From the NCBI RefSeq assembly GCF_014218805.1, contig NZ_JACJUV010000001.1:558001-622000 (forward strand): 64,000 nt of DNA. Reading direction: 5' to 3'. The stretch's first letter is position 1. Each line of letters starts with the position of its first letter. Position numbers and translations under genes: made by a program. Below, one piece after another: positions 8,804-17,141 of the stretch. The notes under the pieces were generated by a model that saw only the letters and a list, made by a program, of their open reading frames with translations, did not search any database and was not told the DNA's origin. This DNA is from Teredinibacter franksiae (lineage in GTDB: Bacteria; Pseudomonadota; Gammaproteobacteria; Pseudomonadales; Cellvibrionaceae).

Positions 8804-9460
8804 CTAAGCGGCATACCCATGCACGGCGATAAAATGAAAGCACGAACCCGCGATAACAAAGAGGTGCCACACAAAATGGGCGTAAGGAATTCGACGGTCT
8901 AGGAGAAAAAACACAACACCTATGGTATAGGCCAAGCCTCCAGCCAATAACCACAGTAACCCAGGAAGCGGTACGGCCGTTAGCATAGGCTGAATTGCTA
9001 CGATCACAATCCAGCCCATAACAAGATACAAAGAGGTCGACAGGCCTTGGTATTGCGTACCGAGAATGCTTTTTACAAGAACCCCAAATATGGCAAGGCC
9101 CCACACCACGCCAAATAAACTCCAACCCCAGGAGCCCGCCAGTACACCAAAAGTGAATGGCGTATAGGTACCGGCAATAAATAAAAATATGGCGCAATGG
9201 TCAAGGACAACAAACGCCCGCTTTGCCTTGCCCGCCGGTAGCGCGTGATAAATTGTGGATACCAGGTAAAGAAATAGCATGGTTGAGCCAAAAACAGCCG
9301 CACCAATGACCGTCAAAACCCCACCATCACGAACGGCACCGGTAATGAGAATAGGAATAGCCACGATGGACGCTAACAACGCCATTCCGTGGGAGATTGC
9401 GTTTGCCCGCTCCTCACCGAGAGATTGAGTTCGTACCGAGGAATCGGCGCTAAAAGTCAT
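8804..9460 (-). CDS. Hemolysin III / PAQR-family membrane protein
   Basis: This 218-residue protein has seven predicted membrane segments starting at about residue 25. Family hallmarks are present: SHGMALLASI in helix 1, STIYHALP after helix 3, LDHCAIFLFIAGTYTPF in the middle, and YAHFVWHLFVIAGSCFHFIA at the end. The conserved Ser, Asp and His residues form the metal site of PAQR proteins. Bacterial members (YqfA, HlyIII) sit in the inner membrane; their role in membrane homeostasis is poorly defined and the hemolysin name is historical. Length is typical of the family. The gene is single, with 285 bp to the downstream epimerase gene. Confidence 0.92.
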   Translation of the reverse strand: MTFSADSSVRTQSLGEERANAISHGMALLASIVAIPILITGAVRDGGVLTVIGAAVFGSTMLFLYLVSTIYHALPAGKAKRAFVVLDHCAIFLFIAGTYTPFTFGVLAGSWGWSLFGVVWGLAIFGVLVKSILGTQYQGLSTSLYLVMGWIVIVAIQPMLTAVPLPGLLWLLAGGLAYTIGVVFFLLDRRIPYAHFVWHLFVIAGSCFHFIAVHGYAA

Positions 9461-9693
9461 GGTCGAACCCTGCGCGGCCTAGCACCGCGATAATATGTGG
9501 GTCACTGTTACGCCCCAAAATGTGGGTCGCCTTGTTCTACGAAAAGCCTTGTGCCGCGAGTATATTGGGGCCGGAACCACTCCCGATGATGGGCGAGTTC
9601 AACACCCAATTGCGCTGCCGTACTTCAAGGAAACGAAAACGGCCTTGGATGTGTCCGCTCCTATTGTCCTCTCATTTCATTTCAATAAAGGAC

Positions 9694-10554
9694 CTAAAAT
9701 TCTCCATCGCGCGCGGCTTGCTCTCGCTCTTTACGCTCCTCTTCTTCCTCCTTGGCAAACTCAATAATGCTCAGCATAGTGGCAATGTCGGCATCCGTAT
9801 CAGCTTCGGCAAATTCGCCGGTAAGCTTGCTGTTTGGGTGCAAATTCCCGTGCTCGTACAGCTCCCAAATCTCTTCCGCATAGTGGGTTACCCGTAAATT
9901 AGGGTCGTAACGTCCAAAATAATCCGTCATGTTGTTAACATCACGTGCCAGCATCATTTGAGCGTTATTGTTCCCCGCCGCATTCACCGCTTGTGGCAGG
10001 TCAATAACCACCGGGCCTTCTGCGTCTACCAATACGTTAAATTCGGATAAATCGCCGTGCACTAGACCAGCACACAACATACGAACAATCTCCATCATCA
10101 TTCGGCTGTGATAATCGCGGGCTTGTTCTGGAGTAAACTCGACTTCGTCTAAACGCGGCGCCGGGTCACCACTTTCGTCACACACTAAATCCATTAGCAG
10201 TACACCGTCCACAAAGCCGTGGGGGCTGGGCACACGCACGCCAGCGGCTGCTAGCCGGTATAGGGCGTCCACTTCAGCACTTAGCCACGCTTCTTCATGC
10301 TGCTTTTGCCCAAAGCGCGTACCCTTAGCCATGGCGCGGGCACGACGGGAATTACGCACGCTGCGACCTTCCTGGTATTGTGCTGCCTGCTTAAAACTGC
10401 GCTTATTGGCTTCTTTATAAACCTTCGCACAACGAATATTGCCTGCACAGCGCACGACAAATACTTGCGCTTCTTTGCCGCTCATTAGCTGATACAGCAC
10501 TTCATCAATCAGACCATCTTCCATTAATGGCTGAAGCCGTTTTGGTGTTTTCAT
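9694..10554 (-). CDS. RIO1-like serine protein kinase
   Basis: This 286-residue protein carries the RIO kinase core: ATP-loop-equivalent MSGKEAQVF (24-32), ATP-binding Lys44 in CAKVY, catalytic loop LVHGDLSEFNVLV (His166, Asp168, Asn173) and metal Asp185 in VVIDLPQAV. A basic flexible loop (RSVRNSRRARAMAKGT) follows the N-lobe, as in RIO1. The C-terminus is acidic and then charged (EFAKEEEEERKEREQ). Archaeal and eukaryotic RIO kinases act in ribosome maturation. Bacterial homologues in gammaproteobacteria are conserved, but their substrates are not established. No operon partner is visible. Confidence 0.92.
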   Translation of the reverse strand: MKTPKRLQPLMEDGLIDEVLYQLMSGKEAQVFVVRCAGNIRCAKVYKEANKRSFKQAAQYQEGRSVRNSRRARAMAKGTRFGQKQHEEAWLSAEVDALYRLAAAGVRVPSPHGFVDGVLLMDLVCDESGDPAPRLDEVEFTPEQARDYHSRMMMEIVRMLCAGLVHGDLSEFNVLVDAEGPVVIDLPQAVNAAGNNNAQMMLARDVNNMTDYFGRYDPNLRVTHYAEEIWELYEHGNLHPNSKLTGEFAEADTDADIATMLSIIEFAKEEEEERKEREQAARDGEF

Positions 10555-10944
10555 TGTTCCCCTAACGTTACGAAACCTCTGAACAAGTCGATTCGCCTAA
10601 AATTTACCTGTTAGGCGTGCGATAGGGCCAAGCTGGGTGCCGGCCGTAACCATGCACCCACCGCCGGTGCTTTTGGCGACACAGCGGGGGAAAACTCCCA
10701 AGCCCCTTACGGGCAAGGCCTACAGCGCACATCTACTGCGTAATGCAGGTGGCGCAGAGGCATCCAAGACTTACTCTGAGGGTCCTTAGATTTAGATCTT
10801 CGGTAATACAGTAGATTTTGCCATACAAACCGCTCAACCTCATCCCCTTGCGCGGCTTATTCTTGCCATACCCTAAAAGTAAACGCTATTGTTAGCGCGC
10901 TTTTTCCGCCCGCACGGTATCTGTTAAAGGCATAAAGACCCCGT
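10555..10944. other. Intergenic region upstream of RIO kinase
   Basis: About 390 bp without an accepted gene. It should contain the RIO kinase promoter on the minus strand, but no clear promoter pair could be fixed by eye. Confidence 0.4.
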
Positions 10945-11067
10945 ATGGCCAAAGTTGAGCACAAACAAAAAGCGCTCACCCTCTTTAGTGGGCAGCATTC
11001 CCGTAGCGAACGCGGCTGGGTGCCACCGCCTAGAAACTACAGCTCAGAATCTAAAGACGAAGAATAA
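10945..11067 (+). CDS. Possible small basic protein, 40 residues
   Basis: An ATG at 10945 opens a 40-codon frame starting MAKVEHKQKALTLFSGQHS, containing GWVPPPRNYSSES and ending in DEE before TAA. Composition is protein-like, with a basic N-terminal half and an acidic end. The only purine-rich stretch upstream is AAAGG about 14 bases away, so the ribosome site is weak. No family was recognised. It could be a real small conserved protein or a chance frame. Confidence 0.35.
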   Translation: MAKVEHKQKALTLFSGQHSRSERGWVPPPRNYSSESKDEE

Positions 11068-11297
11068 CCACCCCAAACATACACCTTAGAGCCGCTTAAT
11101 AGCGCTTTTATGCTCAAACATCAGGCGCCTATATGCACACCACAGGGGTTATACAATTCGATATTAATTGCTGGGGAGTTTAATTGCTGGGGAGTTTCAC
11201 TCGCCGCCCTTTGGTCTTCGGTGGGCTCCGAGCAATGCCTTTACGGCTAACAATCAAGCGCTAGGCGCTTGATACTTATCGCGCTCAATAAGCACGG

Positions 11298-12320
11298 CTA
11301 TTCTCTCCCTGTAAAGCTGCTCCATGGCGGGTAGCTTTGCTTCCAGTTCCTGCAGCAAGTTTTCTGGCAGGCCTCAACATGCTCCACTTTTGTTTGATCC
11401 ATTAAATTCGGGAACAATGCATAGGGGTGCTTACCAAAAGCCAGTAGTGGGCGCTTAATACTGCTAAATATTTCGGTAAGTTCGGCAGGCACACTAGGCC
11501 CCGCGAGATCCGCCAACACAAATTTGGAAAGCCCTGCCATAGTAACAATAGTTTCATTAGTGCTTAAAGAATCTGGCCGTGTAAAGTCGAAAATCATTGG
11601 CATATAGCCGCGTTCTTGCAGCCATTGGCGAAGCTTATATAGGCGCTCCAAACCACCATCGCGAAACTGCCCCAACAACAGCACCCCGCGATGATTAAGC
11701 ACATTAATGGTATCACGCATTTTTTTATGGTTGCTCAGGTAGTAAACAAACTGGGCAAGTTCAATATCGTCCACCATCAAGGGCAATTCGCCGCGAGCAA
11801 TAAAGTCTGAATAAAGTTCGTAGCTTTTTTCAATAATCAGTTTGGACTGTTTACTATCGTCACTAAGGGAAATATCCCAAGCCGAAATACCGTACACCAC
11901 CGTTTCGGTAATTTCTTTCACATCAAACTGTGCTTCTACTAGGTTAACTCTATTGAGGTTACAGTTTATAAACGTGGCCCCACTAAAGCAGGCCTGGGTA
12001 AAAATTGTTTTATTAAAGCGAGTATTTTTAAACGTGCAGTTGCTGAAATCGGCGCGGGAAAAATCTCCTTCCTCTATCTCGGCATCGATAAACCTACTAC
12101 CCGACAAATTTAAACCCTCGGCAAAAGCCGAATGGATGCGCGTGCCGTAAAAATGCATGCCACGCATATCCAACTTGTTACTACCCTTTATTTGCTCGCC
12201 ACCGGGCAGTTTACTGTCGAACCATTGCGGCCGGTTAAAGTCGGCCACTTTTTTGTCCATGGCCTTATTCCACACTTTACTGCCCTGCAGTACGAGTTTA
12301 TTCGGGTCAAATTTGTCCAT
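11298..12320 (-). CDS. Pentapeptide-repeat protein with C-terminal TIR-like domain, 3' end frameshifted
   Basis: From ATG12320, with AGGA eight bases upstream, this encodes 340 residues; GTG12335 is a weaker start. Residues about 50-130 are pentapeptide repeats of the A(D/N)LxX type (LNLSGSRF, ADFSNCTF, ACFSGATF, CNLNRVNL), which form a right-handed beta helix. The C-terminal part has GVLLLGQF, LQERGYMPMIFDFTRPDS and FVLADLAGPSVPAELTEIF, the pattern of a TIR/nucleoside-binding-like domain often joined to pentapeptide repeats. After KVEHVE the frame gives CQKTCCRNWKQSYPPW, which is unlike protein. A neighbouring frame reads PENLLQELEAKLPAMEQLY and runs on to a stop at 11254. A frameshift near 11375 is therefore likely. 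Function is unknown. Confidence 0.8.
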   Translation of the reverse strand: MDKFDPNKLVLQGSKVWNKAMDKKVADFNRPQWFDSKLPGGEQIKGSNKLDMRGMHFYGTRIHSAFAEGLNLSGSRFIDAEIEEGDFSRADFSNCTFKNTRFNKTIFTQACFSGATFINCNLNRVNLVEAQFDVKEITETVVYGISAWDISLSDDSKQSKLIIEKSYELYSDFIARGELPLMVDDIELAQFVYYLSNHKKMRDTINVLNHRGVLLLGQFRDGGLERLYKLRQWLQERGYMPMIFDFTRPDSLSTNETIVTMAGLSKFVLADLAGPSVPAELTEIFSSIKRPLLAFGKHPYALFPNLMDQTKVEHVEACQKTCCRNWKQSYPPWSSFTGRE

Positions 12321-12335
12321 GGGGGCTTCCTGCAC

Positions 12336-12892
12336 GTGTTGGAGTATTGATCAATCTTAACGCTAATTTACAGGCAACACAAAAACCCTGCATGCCCCCC
12401 AAGCCTTCTATATCTGTAGTCTCCACAGCCTGTTACCAGGTTACCTTGGGGTGTTAGGCGCGCCTTCTACGCGGTTTAGACTCTTTAACTCATCGTGATC
12501 ACGAACCTGAACATCTACACACTAAACAATGCAGGGATGGCCGTATTTTTTCTTAGGTGAAGGGCGAAGTACCGAATAAAAAGCCATGGTAGGCGGTAAA
12601 AGCTAAAGTGGGCCTTTAACGGCTGAAGCTTGAGCATCAAACACGTCTACTGAAAACGCAGGCGGATAAGCACCCTAAGCGAACCCGTTACACGTAAGCT
12701 AACTAGACTTATACACACAGAAGGATATGACCACGCTTGGATAAAACGGCCTATTGATACTCAAAAAATAGATAGCTCTCTGCCCATCAGCTCGCAGAGC
12801 CTTAAGGCCTAAGGTATTTATTTTAAGCGGTAGGTTTAGGCTAAACCAAGCAGCTTAATTCCCTTTCTTCGCTTTTAGTGCGTAGTAGGGGC
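12336..12892. other. Intergenic region
   Basis: About 550 bp between two minus-strand genes with no accepted frame and no recognised RNA. A very short palindrome GGTTTAGGCTAAACC lies near 12833-12847. Confidence 0.4.
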
Positions 12893-13414
12893 TTAGCCTT
12901 TCCAGTTTCCCCAGGGGTTTGGTGGTGTAGAATCACCACCGCTCTCCGGCGCTGAAGGTTTAGCCGTTTTCCGATACGGGCTCGTACTCCGGCCCTCGTT
13001 ATTGGCTCTGCCGCGCTCCGAATGCGCTCTATCCCCACGCCCAAATTCCTTCGCCTTGCGACCCCGTTTTTCACGTAATCGGGCGGCATCTTCTAGGCTT
13101 AGCTCTGCTGGCTCTCCCGGAAACTGGTCTTCGGGAATAATGCGGTCACGCGGAGGCAGTTCGAATTGTTCAGCACTGGCACGAGGCAGGCTTTTAAGTT
13201 GGTACAAGTAAAATGCTTCTACCTTTTCCCGCGCCCAATCGGTTTTCTTAAGAAATTTAACGCTCGAATCAATGCTGGGCCTTTCCTTGAAGCACTTAAT
13301 GTTCAGGTAGGCAAATAGAATTTCGTAGCCGTAGTGATCGACCAGCTCTTCTAATAGCTCCTTTAGACCTAAACCATGTAACGGGTTATGTTTGTAGTTA
13401 ATTTCGCTATTCAT
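12893..13414 (-). CDS. VF530-family DNA-binding protein with disordered tail
   Basis: This protein has 173 residues. The first ~75 match the VF530 (DUF2132) domain: [20 protein letters not shown], INxKCF-like [18 protein letters not shown] and [13 protein letters not shown], all helical. The remaining ~95 residues are Arg/Lys/Ser/Pro-rich with no fold pattern. VF530 proteins are small proteins that bind DNA in vitro; many genomes encode only the 75-residue domain, so the long basic tail is an extension. It has no signal peptide and is presumably cytoplasmic and nucleoid-associated. The gene stands alone, and the start ATG13414 fits the conserved domain beginning. Confidence 0.85.
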   Translation of the reverse strand: MNSEINYKHNPLHGLGLKELLEELVDHYGYEILFAYLNIKCFKERPSIDSSVKFLKKTDWAREKVEAFYLYQLKSLPRASAEQFELPPRDRIIPEDQFPGEPAELSLEDAARLREKRGRKAKEFGRGDRAHSERGRANNEGRSTSPYRKTAKPSAPESGGDSTPPNPWGNWKG

Positions 13415-13926
13415 GGTAAATTCCGGTACTTTTCAGAGGCCGGAGATTATACACCTTTTCGGCTCTAGTAGCCGCCCCAGCATGCTCAAGTGCCCTGCAT
13501 ACACCGCTCATATACACCGCGATAGTGCCCATGCCACTACTTGATGGAGAGTTAGATTCGCCTGCCTATACACAGCGGTAAACTGACTTAGAGCCCTAAG
13601 GCCGGACATTACCCCGCTCTAAAAAATCAGCCCAATAAATAGGCCCATATAAAGGGCGCGCAAGACAAAATTCACAGCATACTGGTGGCCTAGCAAACCT
13701 TATTGCAGTAATGGCCTGCCTGGAAAGATTGCAGCGATGGCTTGCTTGGAAAGGCCACTAACCTTCCGCTGCGCAGCCCGCCTTACACTAAGGCTTGCGA
13801 GATCGCGTAGAGGCTAAAATCAATGAATAGAGGTGCCCTTAACGGGGAGAGTGATTTTTTACAGCGCTAACCATTACTGATAGTGCCTATTCCAGTAGCA
13901 TCATCCAACGTTGGGCACAAAATTCA
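13415..13926. other. Intergenic region
   Basis: About 510 bp between the VF530 gene and an isolated REP-like copy. No gene, RNA or strong hairpin was recognised. Confidence 0.4.
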
Positions 13927-13990
13927 AGTCATACCCGCGAACGCAGGCATCTGTATTTATCTGCACCCCAAAGCCCCCAGGAGCGTGAAG
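13927..13990 (-). repeat. Isolated diverged copy of the REP-like element
   Basis: CATACCCGCGAACGCAGGCATC followed by CTGCACCCCAAAGCCCCCAG parallels the reverse complement of the six-unit array core, which reads CATGCCCGCGAACGCGGG and then GTGCACCCCAAACCCTAG. It keeps the order of palindrome and spacer but has diverged, so it is an older insertion of the same family. Confidence 0.65.
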
Positions 13991-14037
13991 AGGAGCGTAC
14001 CAAAAATTTAAATTTAGCACGCCTCAGCGGCAACAAA

Positions 14038-14063
14038 GGCACCCCGGAAAACCACGGGGTGCC
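14038..14063 (-). terminator. Terminator of the GH12 gene
   Basis: GGCACCCCG pairs with CGGGGTGCC, nine perfect base pairs, about 25 bp beyond the GH12 stop codon. On the minus strand the hairpin is followed by TTTGTT, so it fits a factor-independent terminator. Confidence 0.8.
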
Positions 14064-14087
14064 TTGATTTCGCCGAGAGAATCGAAA

Positions 14088-15758
14088 TTATCGATTGACG
14101 CAGAACCCAATGGATGGATTGTAAGAACCAGGAGGAACGCTGTTATTCCAACCGGCCCCGGCCAAAGACACTGTCGAACCGCTCTGACTATACTCACCGT
14201 TCCATAGGTTGCTGACTGTACCATCAACGGTAAATTCAACCGACCAGCCATTAACCGTGGTGTTTCCCGAATTGTTTAACAACACGTTGCCGCAATAACC
14301 GCCACCCCAATCGTTCGTCGTTTCAATTTGTGCGGTTACACTTCCCCCACCGGAGGAACTCGAACTGCTTGAGGAACTAGAGCTACTAGATGAACTGGAA
14401 CTACTGGAGCTGCTCGATGAACTGGAACTGCTGGAGCTGCTCGATGAACTGGAACTACTGGAGCTGCTCGATGAACTGGAACTACTGGACGAACTAGAGC
14501 TAGAAGAACTACTGCTCGACCCACCATCACAGCCGGCTGCCGATGGGTTGCTTCCACTCACTTCGAGGTAATCAATATTGGCCAAACCTGAACTTTGGTT
14601 TGCCTGCAAGCGAATACGGTGGCTACCACTACTCAAATAAACACTGGTTGAAGCCGTCGCCCAACTGGCCCAACTGCCGGTGCCAGGGAAATCGGCATTC
14701 GCATTCATGCTGCCATCAACACTCAGCTCGCCGGTACGATTTGTGCTGGAACCATTGGCAAATCGCCATAAAAAATTGTAGTAACCGTCTTCGGGTACAC
14801 TTACCTGCCACTCAATTCCATTGCCGTTGGCATTGTCGGTATTCGCAAAACCAGAACCGGTGAAACCACTGTTATTGCTATCCACCGATCCATCAACATT
14901 ACAAAAACCCGTTTGGTTTTCTTGAATAATGACCCCGCCACTACTACTGCTAGAAGATGAACTTGAACTCGAAGAGCTACTAGATGATGAACTAGAGGAG
15001 CTACTTGAAGAACTACTTGAAGAGCTGGAGCTACCGCCGATATTGACATTGTAGCTATTCATACTGAAATCCAACCCGCCAGCCGATTGACTGATTTCAA
15101 AACCCAATTGAATTTCGTGCAGGTTAGTGGTTTGGCTGAAGTAGCCGTTATCGGCTAACCACTTGGAAATTTCTGTTATGTTTACAGTACCTGAATTAGT
15201 GTGGCTAGTTCTCAAGAACGAATAAACTGTAGCGGAGCCGTTAGTACCCTCGAATAAATTCCAGGTGTGGCCGCCAACATTGACATTAGTTACCACCGGG
15301 CATGCCGTACTTGGGTAACCACCACCACAACCGTAATTGTACGAAATGGGGCCCATCTCACCGTTCCAGTTCACCCACAGCATAATTTCGTAGGCGTAGT
15401 TGTCGTACCAAATATCATACGCCGTATTGTAAGAGCCACCTGAAGGACGACTAACGTTAAAACTAGAGGTGATAGTAGGCATGCTATTGACGTTATAGTT
15501 AACATCGAAGTCAACATTTGGGTAAGACTTAATACCACCTGTATTCGGGTGATCTGCCGTCACACCCCAGTCGCCCTCATTGTTCGCCCAAATACATTGT
15601 GAGCCACCACCACCGCCCCACATATTGTTATATATCGTGAATCCATTTACATTCCAGTTACCCCACTGGTCGCAGGACTGCCAGGTCTGTGCATTGGCGA
15701 CGCTTGCAACCACAAAAAAAAGCCCCGCTACCAGAGCCAGTCTATTTATTTTAAGCAT
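14088..15758 (-). CDS. GH12 endoglucanase/xyloglucanase with CBM35-like and CBM2 modules
   Basis: This is a 556-residue secreted enzyme. The signal peptide ends near residue 23 (VANAQ). Residues 25-240 are GH12: YNNMWG, QCIW, GIKSYPN, YEIMLW (nucleophile Glu124) and LGFEIS (acid/base Glu221). A first poly-Ser linker leads to a CBM35-like domain (about 275-400; GFTGSGFANTDN, WRFANGSS, LANIDYLEVSG). A second, longer poly-Ser linker leads to a C-terminal CBM2 (about 475-556) with exposed-type Trp in NDWGGGY, NGWSVEF and GWNNSV. GH12 enzymes cut beta-1,4-glucan or xyloglucan; the choice between these cannot be made here. AGAGGA precedes the ATG. It is a single gene with its own terminator. Confidence 0.92.
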   Translation of the reverse strand: MLKINRLALVAGLFFVVASVANAQTWQSCDQWGNWNVNGFTIYNNMWGGGGGSQCIWANNEGDWGVTADHPNTGGIKSYPNVDFDVNYNVNSMPTITSSFNVSRPSGGSYNTAYDIWYDNYAYEIMLWVNWNGEMGPISYNYGCGGGYPSTACPVVTNVNVGGHTWNLFEGTNGSATVYSFLRTSHTNSGTVNITEISKWLADNGYFSQTTNLHEIQLGFEISQSAGGLDFSMNSYNVNIGGSSSSSSSSSSSSSSSSSSSSSSSSSSSSSSSGGVIIQENQTGFCNVDGSVDSNNSGFTGSGFANTDNANGNGIEWQVSVPEDGYYNFLWRFANGSSTNRTGELSVDGSMNANADFPGTGSWASWATASTSVYLSSGSHRIRLQANQSSGLANIDYLEVSGSNPSAAGCDGGSSSSSSSSSSSSSSSSSSSSSSSSSSSSSSSSSSSSSSSSSSSSSSSSSSSSSSSSGGGSVTAQIETTNDWGGGYCGNVLLNNSGNTTVNGWSVEFTVDGTVSNLWNGEYSQSGSTVSLAGAGWNNSVPPGSYNPSIGFCVNR

Positions 15759-16362
15759 GTGAAATCCTCTTTTTGATAAAAGAGCTGAGCAGATACGACT
15801 ATTGATCAGACAAAATTATTATTAGATTTAGGACAGAAGTGGAAGAATTGTTTTGGCGCATACACTAGGTTGCATTTCCGACAATACATTCCTCAACATC
15901 GACCACTACCTAAGGAAAATAACACAGTTCAAATGACGTTAATCTAACAAATCGCCCATTTAGTAGAAATATTTGAGAGTTTATTCCAAAAAAAAACAGC
16001 ACATAGTCCCCTTTAATCAGGAAAAGCTATTTACGGTCCTTTTGCCGCCCTGAACCATTGAAATAGCAGGCTTTTCAATGCTCACTCATCATTACTCCGA
16101 CATTCAAGCCTGTGCTTATTGAAACAAGTGAGATGAAGTGAATTAAGCACCCACACTAACACTTCCAGGAACATTAAAAAGCACGCCAATTTTGAACTTT
16201 TACGCCGCTCGCCACATTAATTAACAACACACATTAATTAACGAAAAACATTGATAAAGGGTAAACAGACGCCCAGCCTAGCATCAAAACGGCGTAACCT
16301 TGCCTACTTAGCAAGAGCACAGGAGAACTTCGGTACCTTAATAGAGCTAACCCAAGCTTGCT
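15759..16362. other. Upstream region of GH12 gene
   Basis: About 600 bp, AT-rich near 15960-16000, that must hold the GH12 promoter. CACCCACACTAACACTT at 16148-16164 recurs exactly at 56041-56057, just upstream of the RAYT pseudogene. No gene was accepted. Confidence 0.45.
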
Positions 16363-16668
16363 TTAAATTTTTCGCTGGTAAAATCTTAAAAAAGAATCAA
16401 TACCCTGTTCTTTTATATGGCGTTGATTTTCAATTAGGTTTTGACCGTATTTTTCCCATCGCTTGGAAAACTGATTGAATTTGTAGCAGGGAAATGATGT
16501 GCATTCAAAACAGAAATTTAAATGTTTTTTACCTATGCAGCACTCATAGATACCTTTGCACTTTCTGCACTGCAATTCAGCGCCGACGCAGCCGTTCGCC
16601 CTTCCGTACCTAGGGCAGCCCCCACAATAAATGCCGCATGGAGGGATAAGCCCCTCGTACATTTTCAT
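16363..16668 (-). CDS. DUF3795 cysteine-rich protein
   Basis: This small protein of 101 residues begins MKMYEGLIPPCGIYCGGCP and has at least ten cysteines in pairs (CGIYCGGC, CRKCKGIYECC, CFECTSFPC), the pattern of DUF3795, a probable zinc-binding domain. The C-terminal half holds the usual aromatic/charged helix (FSKRWEKYGQNLIENQRHIKEQG). Function in this family is not known. It has no signal peptide. It is a single gene, with both flanks over 300 bp. Confidence 0.85.
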   Translation of the reverse strand: MKMYEGLIPPCGIYCGGCPRYGRANGCVGAELQCRKCKGIYECCIGKKHLNFCFECTSFPCYKFNQFSKRWEKYGQNLIENQRHIKEQGIDSFLRFYQRKI

Positions 16669-17141
16669 CGATCAAGCTCCTGTGCTGGTAAAAACCCATG
16701 CTTATCTCATTATGGCATACAGCCCTATAGACACAAGAGCAACCGCCTCCTAGCCCTTACATGCCCAATAGTTTGACACCACCTCAACACTCTCGCTTCA
16801 CTGAAAGTGAATAGCACACCGGTATAACCGTACGTGCAAACCACCCTACAACAAGGGCTTTAGTCTGTCCGATCAACCACACCTGATTCGGATATAGCGC
16901 GTACAGGTTAAGTCAGTACCGCCCGAAGATGGGGGAAGGGCTACGGATATGAATATTGAAGCAACGGTAACAACGAACTTTTCAATACAATTTGGCGCCT
17001 ATATAATCGGGTTTTGTATTAATCGGATGGGGGTTAAACGCGTGGTTAGCCTCCGGTGAAAGGGTTACTAAAACTTCGGTATTAGATCGGTGCAAAAGTG
17101 TATTCAGATATTAGTACGAAATAAAGGTTGCAGAGATAAAA
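16669..17141. other. Divergent intergenic region
   Basis: About 470 bp between the divergent DUF3795 and lipoprotein genes. It should contain both promoters. No gene was recognised. Confidence 0.4.

Noticed and set aside
8799..9306. Alternative minus-strand frames of 77-132 codons
   Set aside because: They are shifted frames within the hemolysin III gene, which has clear family motifs.
14363..15030. Poly-Ser coding tracts as DNA satellites or phase-variable repeats
   Set aside because: Mixed Ser codons break perfect DNA periodicity, so slippage is less likely; they are explained as protein linkers.
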